Shown in pieces: positions 5,528-9,129 of a stretch of DNA of 9,129 nt. Origin of the DNA: Nitrososphaeria archaeon (GTDB taxonomy: Archaea; Thermoproteota; Nitrososphaeria; Conexivisphaerales; UBA164); contig JARVJW010000191.1 of assembly GCA_029775955.1 (NCBI GenBank), positions 1 through 9,129 on the forward strand, written 5' to 3'. A program made the position numbers and the translations under genes. A model generated the notes under the pieces. That model had not been told where the DNA came from and ran no database searches. It worked only from the letters and a program-made list of their open reading frames with translations. The first letter of the stretch is position 1. Every line of letters starts with the position of its first letter.

Positions 5528-7395
5528 CTTCTCAAGCGCCTTAAGAACAGGTAAACTATTACAACTATAATTATGACAGTTATTATTATTATTAAAAGCA
5601 GATTAAAACTGTAATTTGGTGAAGTTGCCTGTGTGGTAGCCTTCCCACTTATCACCTGCAGATATGTGTCGTAAGTTGCATGATATATATTTCCTAGGCT
5701 ATCCTTGTACTGATAGGTTAACGTTAAGGGGTAAGAACCACCATGAACGTTTGATGGCAAATAAATAGTGTAGCTGAATGGTGTTGGGGAATCCGTTGGT
5801 AGGTCACCAATATATTGAGATTGGTTTATCTCAAGCATTGAAGAATTTATGTAAAGCGTGCCATAATAAGCTTCTTCGGTCCCTGAATTTATGATCGTGC
5901 CTGAGACCTGTCCACTTGAACCGTTATAGATTGCCGGCGCTTGAACCTGAGAGAAGTTAATTGTTATTATGCCCTCGATAAACAACGGAATTGTTTGCTC
6001 AGTATACTGTGTGTAGTTTTCATTCCCCTGATACTGTAGCGTAATTTGCAGAGGGTAGACCTGATCCTGTAAGAAATACGGCATGATGTCAAGGCTCAGG
6101 TTTGTTTGACCATGTGGCTGTATGTTCCCTAGAAAAAACGGTCCATATCCCTGAGTTATGTATATGGATTGGGCTGGAGATATTGAAAGCTGAACATTTT
6201 TGAGTTCCCTGTTAATTGCATTTTCTACCGATATAGTTATTGAGTTATTCCTCATATAATATATGCTGCCAGGATTTATTGCCAGATAAACTTCTTGTGG
6301 TTGAGACGAAACAGACGCATATGAAACATATGATGTCTGCATCACACTTCCAGCAGATTCATACTGTAGCCCAACGGTAATGGGGTATATGCCAGCCGGC
6401 AGATCCTGCGGCGCATAAATTGTGTACTCAAAGTTGACTGACTTGCCAGAACCAAGCATGTTCAACTGGCTTGTGTTTCCCTCTACAAGCTCGATGCCCT
6501 GCATCTGCAAGTTGGAAGTCAGATCATATACTGGCGAATCACCAGTATTTTTCAGTGATACGCTTATGTTGGAATATCCCCCTTCCAGCAGGCTCGGGAA
6601 GCTCAAGCTTACGCTTAATCTAGCCTTTGGATATACTATAAGTTCAAGAGTTCCGGCATTGGTAAAATATGCGCCATTTGAGTCCATGTAAGTTATGGTA
6701 TACGACTCATAATAAGTGCCTGGGGATATCGCCTGAGTAATGTTCACTTCAGATGAGGCTGGCTCAAATGATCCAGGCGGAACCTCAGAAACGTAAAAGC
6801 TTTCAACGTTGCTCAATGTTTGAGACTGAAGGCCTGCAGGAAGCTGCAAGTTAAGGCTCACATGATAAATTGGTTCACTATCAGGGTTACTTATCAAGGC
6901 GGTCAATGGCGCGTTACCATATCCTGGATAAGGATAAAGGCTGATTGTGCTTCCCCAGTAAAGTTCAGTAGCAGAAACTGAAGGTGGTGATGAAACTGTT
7001 GCACTAACAGTAAAACTATAAGTGTTTCCATCATTTTGAACTATCTTTAGTGGGATGCTGTAGGTGCCAGGAATTGCTGCGCTTTTTACATTAATTATAA
7101 ATGTATAAATTCCAGGGGAGGATGATTGTGATGCGCTCCTTGCTATGTACCCGCCACTGGCGTTTGTAAACACGTTTGATGGCAGGTCAAGTTGAACATA
7201 AAGTATATTGGTATCGTTCTGCACTTCAACAGTGTAAGGTACGTTAGTATAGCCAGGCCTGACTGTAACTGGTTGCTGCATGGTACCCCAGTTGCTGTAA
7301 ATGATAACTGGCTGCGAGTTAGCAAATGATGGTGTTGCCGAAAAAACCAATGCGACAAGCATTAGCATGATAAAAACGGATGTTTTGATTTTCAA
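5524..7395 (-). CDS. Secreted, C-terminally membrane-anchored Ig-like repeat protein (COG1361/S-layer-like)
   Basis: The 623-aa protein begins with a classical signal peptide (about 1-26: KIK, hydrophobic core, cleavage plausible after PSFA). It ends in one helix (about 598-618) followed by RRLRR, so the bulk lies outside the cell with a short positive cytosolic tail. Five Ig-like/CARDB/NEW3-type modules of about 108-116 residues repeat, each ending in a similar strand: PGTYSIPLKIV (109-119), PGTYYESYTITY (225-236), AGIYPITVGLQY (334-345), DQVYPLQITLQY (444-455) and GGSYPLTLTYQY (552-563). Module starts also match (RPGYTNVP, PYPGYGNAP, EGGYSN). There are 13 N-x-S/T sequons and no cysteine. 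The start is TTG 7395, overlapping the ATPase stop as TTGA; its stop overlaps the permease ATG. The position between ATPase and permease suggests it is the exterior partner of the transporter, in place of a MacA adaptor. Ligand and function unknown. Confidence 0.85.
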   Translation of the reverse strand: MKIKTSVFIMLMLVALVFSATPSFANSQPVIIYSNWGTMQQPVTVRPGYTNVPYTVEVQNDTNILYVQLDLPSNVFTNASGGYIARSASQSSSPGIYTFIINVKSAAIPGTYSIPLKIVQNDGNTYSFTVSATVSSPPSVSATELYWGSTISLYPYPGYGNAPLTALISNPDSEPIYHVSLNLQLPAGLQSQTLSNVESFYVSEVPPGSFEPASSEVNITQAISPGTYYESYTITYMDSNGAYFTNAGTLELIVYPKARLSVSLSFPSLLEGGYSNISVSLKNTGDSPVYDLTSNLQMQGIELVEGNTSQLNMLGSGKSVNFEYTIYAPQDLPAGIYPITVGLQYESAGSVMQTSYVSYASVSSQPQEVYLAINPGSIYYMRNNSITISVENAINRELKNVQLSISPAQSIYITQGYGPFFLGNIQPHGQTNLSLDIMPYFLQDQVYPLQITLQYQGNENYTQYTEQTIPLFIEGIITINFSQVQAPAIYNGSSGQVSGTIINSGTEEAYYGTLYINSSMLEINQSQYIGDLPTDSPTPFSYTIYLPSNVHGGSYPLTLTYQYKDSLGNIYHATYDTYLQVISGKATTQATSPNYSFNLLLIIIITVIIIVVIVYLFLRRLRR

Positions 7396-8141
7396 TTTAC
7401 CTGCTCCACCTTTTCTATGATACCATCTTTTAATTGGATTATCTTCTCGGTCATCTTTGCAAGGTCCATGTTGTGAGTTACCATAATTATCGTTTTGTTC
7501 ATGCTTTTGTTTATAAATGTTAAAACATTCATTATGTTTTCTGCATTTTTACTGTCAAGGTTGCCCGTTGGTTCATCAGCAAGTATTATTGTTGGGTTTG
7601 TAACCAGCGCCCTTGCAATGGCAACCCTTTGCTGTTCTCCGCCGCTGAGTTCTGACGGTTTCCTTTTTACCATGCTTCCCAGACCCACATCATTTATGGC
7701 CTTAGTTGCAAGTTTATTCCTTTCAGAGAGCTTTACACCTCTTACAGCAAGAGGTAAAGAAACATTTTCAAGCGCAGTTAACCTGTTTATAAGATTGTAC
7801 GATTGAAATATAAACCCAATATAAATATTTCTAATTTTGGAAAGCTCATCATCATTCATACCGGTGGTATCTTTTCCAGTTATATACACCTTGCCTGAAG
7901 TCGGCTTATCAAGGGTGCCAATGACACTGAGGAGCGTTGTTTTGCCAGATCCCGATGGGCCAACTATCGACACGAATTCGCCCTCTTCAATCCTTAAACT
8001 TATATTTTTTAGGGCAATTACGCCAGCAGCACCGGGATAGACTTTATTAACTTTATCAAGCAAAACAGCATCTGTCAATTTATTATCGAAGTCGATATTT
8101 ACATTTTTAAATTTTACCCAGAAACTTGCTGTGTTGAACAA
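7392..8141 (-). CDS. LolD/MacB-type ABC transporter ATP-binding protein
   Basis: This is the cytoplasmic ATPase that would power the permease two genes downstream. Numbered from the longest frame (249 aa), Walker A GPSGSGKTT is at 61-69, the Q-loop Gln at 113 (FIFQSYN), signature LSGGEQQRV at 165-173, Walker B IILADEP with catalytic Glu at 190, D-loop NLDS, and switch His at 223 (VTHN). The LolD/MacB hallmark IGFIFQSYNLI...LTALENV is present. The frame can open at TTG 8141, but the first 21 residues (FNTASFWVKFKNVNIDF...) look like translated promoter. TTG 8078 gives about 228 aa, the normal family length, starting just before AVLLDKVNKVY, and sits about 26-35 bases from a TATA-like box. I favour 8078. 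The 3' end overlaps the secreted-protein start as TTGA, making a three-gene coupled operon. Confidence 0.93.
   Translation of the reverse strand: MFNTASFWVKFKNVNIDFDNKLTDAVLLDKVNKVYPGAAGVIALKNISLRIEEGEFVSIVGPSGSGKTTLLSVIGTLDKPTSGKVYITGKDTTGMNDDELSKIRNIYIGFIFQSYNLINRLTALENVSLPLAVRGVKLSERNKLATKAINDVGLGSMVKRKPSELSGGEQQRVAIARALVTNPTIILADEPTGNLDSKNAENIMNVLTFINKSMNKTIIMVTHNMDLAKMTEKIIQLKDGIIEKVEQVN
8104..8116 (-). promoter_or_regulatory. Probable TATA box of the ABC operon
   Basis: The minus strand reads TAAAATTTAAAAA here. Measured from this element, a transcript would begin around 8080-8090, making TTG 8078 a leaderless or near-leaderless start. This is the main reason for preferring 8078 over 8141. 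A second AT-rich element (CTTAAATATTT, 8140-8150) overlaps the stop codon of the upstream gene remnant and would suit the longer frame or a longer leader. Confidence 0.45.
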
Positions 8142-8145
8142 ATAT

Positions 8146-8440
8146 TTAAGTGACCTGCAGCTCCAGGAGCTTTTTTTCCTTCCTGCTGGGAATAACTTTC
8201 CACAGGACCACAGTTGCGCCCCTTTTTCTCAGGTAAGAGACAACCTTTCCCCGATCCTCCTCTCTTATCATGAACACACCCTTGGAATAGCGTATGTTCC
8301 TGATCTTGTCAAGGTAAGCTTGATCTGTATCGAGTAGCTCTCATACCGATCACGGTAGAACTTTGAGATCTCTCCCCTGCTCCTGTCATCTCAGAGTGAA
8401 CGATATCAGGCCGTTTCCACAACAACTGGAAGGTTTCTAA
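8146..8440 (-). pseudogene. C-terminal remnant of an unrecognised gene, split over three frames
   Basis: On the minus strand a convincing protein-like reading passes through three frames. About 8387-8440 reads LETFQLLWKRPDIVHSEM. About 8340-8390 reads DDRSRGEISKFYRDRYESY. From 8340 down to the TAA at 8146-8148 comes LLDTDQAYLDKIRNIRY, SKGVFMIREEDRGKVV, SYLRKRGATVVLWKVIP, SRKEKKLLELQVT. Amphipathic, charged, soluble-looking residues cross the frame changes smoothly, as expected for an old gene with small indels near 8340 and 8386-8390. I do not recognise the family. The last segment has an alpha/beta feel (R-G-A-x-V-V-L-W-K-V-I-P). The upstream end is unclear and may have been cut by the transposase element starting near 8440. 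Base composition resembles the IS fossil next door rather than the ABC operon. Could be another transposon-encoded protein. Confidence 0.5.
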
Positions 8441-8442
8441 GA

Positions 8443-8454
8443 ATATAAATATAT
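8443..8454 (+). promoter_or_regulatory. TATA box of the transposase fossil
   Basis: ATATAAATATAT stands alone in a G+C-richer stretch, about 25-30 bases upstream of where transposase-like coding begins (about 8470-8480). This is the position expected for a leaderless IS transposase transcript. It probably also lies near the left end of the element, though no terminal repeat could be confirmed because the right end is outside the window. Confidence 0.4.
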
Positions 8455-8469
8455 GCCTGTTGTATACTA

Positions 8470-9129
8470 TACTCAAGGTGGGGAAAACCTTACAAGGACA
8501 GGAGAGACTGGAAGGCATACAACGAGGAACTGGTGATAAGGGGAACATTCCTCTTTGATCTCGATTTCGCTGATCAGTGGGATTCCGAGCTGAAGCGCAT
8601 GAATCTGGGAAGGATCTCCATACCGCTTCCCGGAATGAAATTCATGATGCTCTGGAAGCAGCATCTTGACTATCGCGGTCTTGCAAGATCAATGCAGAGT
8701 AAGGGGCTCCTGAATACGGCGATTATACAACCATATGGTACCGCATCCATGACATGGTACCGGACCTGGACATTGCAGATCAACAGACGGTACAGGCATG
8801 AAGGCAAGCAACGCAGGATCATACAGGATATGGTGATCCAGATGCAAGGCAGAAGAAGCATCTCATAATCACCGCCGATGTGCGGACAAAGAAGATCATA
8901 GGAATAAAGGCGTACATAGAGGGTTCAGGTCCATCTGAACCAGAGACTGCGGAGAAGCACTTGAGAGATGCAGTGCTAAGAGGAGTGAAAGTTTGTGCTT
9001 TTGTGACGGTGCATTCGATACCAACGATCTCATGCATTTAATAGGAGCCAGGCCGGTCATAAAGATCAGGAAGAATGCATCCAGTGCGGGGGATCGAAGA
9101 CAGGCAATAAGGGACTATCAAAGTGAATG
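8470..9129 (+). pseudogene. IS5/IS4-type DDE transposase, multiply frameshifted, running off the right edge
   Basis: Coding sense runs through several frames. 8470-8706 reads YSRWGKPYKDRRDW, AYNEELVIRGTFLFDLDF, ADQWDSELKRMN, then MKFMMLWKQHLDYRGLARS. From 8709 a shifted frame reads PEYGDYTTIWYRIHDMV, PDLDIADQQTVQA to a TGA at 8799. A third frame at 8807-8830 gives SNAGSYRI. From 8829 comes YGDPDARQKKHLIITADV, RTKKIIGIKAYIEGSG, PSEPETAEKHLRDAV. After another shift near 9000 it reads DGAFDTNDL, IGARPVIKIRKNAS. The order matches IS5-type transposases of Thermoplasmatales as I remember them: N-terminal IRGTFLFDLDF, middle IITADVRTKKIIG, catalytic DGAFDTN. The TDGSG-like block that carries the first catalytic Asp should lie after QTVQA and is gone, so the copy is dead. 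Several in-frame losses (around MNLGRIS and LMHLIG) suggest ongoing deletion decay. Confidence 0.8.

Noticed and set aside
8131..8337. 68-codon plus-strand open frame in the relic region
   Set aside because: The opposite strand gives a much better protein-like reading ending at 8146-8148, so this frame is its shadow.
8400..8470. Left terminal inverted repeat of the IS5-type element
   Set aside because: The right end is outside the window, so no repeat pair or target duplication can be matched.
8533..8868. 111-codon plus-strand open frame as an independent small gene
   Set aside because: Only its first part is in the transposase frame; after about 8707 it reads out of frame, so it is a fragment of the broken transposase and not a gene of its own.

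Overview
The window looks archaeal, and most likely comes from an AT-rich member of the Thermoplasmata. The reasons are an archaeal-type SRP54, the large subunit of the eukaryote-like DNA primase (PriL), a Dph6-type diphthamide ligase, TATA boxes at leaderless-type spacing, few Shine-Dalgarno sequences and frequent TTG/GTG starts. The genus is inference from family knowledge, not read directly.

Layout. Positions 1-232 (minus) hold a frameshifted N-terminal fragment of a TnpB-like (IS605/IS1341 type) protein. Positions 233-463 are an AT-rich divergent intergenic region with a strong TATA box and a possible 19-codon upstream ORF. On the plus strand, dph6 (464-1138) and srp54 (1144-2439) form a tight pair. 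priL (2402-3445, minus) converges on srp54 and overlaps its 3' end by 38 bp. A UbiA-like membrane protein gene (3569-4312, plus) is divergent from priL; its stop codon directly abuts the stop of the next, convergent operon. That operon runs on the minus strand from about 8078 (or 8141) down to 4313. It encodes a LolD/MacB-type ABC ATPase, a large secreted Ig-like-repeat protein tethered by a C-terminal membrane helix, and a MacB/FtsX-type permease. Both junctions are 4-base stop/start overlaps. From about 8146 to the right edge the DNA is visibly richer in G+C and is a graveyard: the C-terminal end of an unrecognised minus-strand gene broken into three frames, and a plus-strand IS5/IS4-type transposase fossil with several frameshifts and loss of the first catalytic-Asp region.

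How the genes work together. The left half is housekeeping: EF-2 diphthamide modification, co-translational membrane targeting and replication priming. The right half is one envelope machine. An ATPase and a MacB-fold permease (likely 2+2) are co-translated with a membrane-anchored, heavily N-glycosylatable, cysteine-free five-module exoprotein, which sits where bacterial systems encode the MacA adaptor. This operon is the best candidate in the window for a little-described system. Pairing of COG1361-like S-layer-type proteins with such ABC modules is, as I recall, known in archaea, but the function is not. I see no CRISPR array, tRNA, rRNA or defence island.
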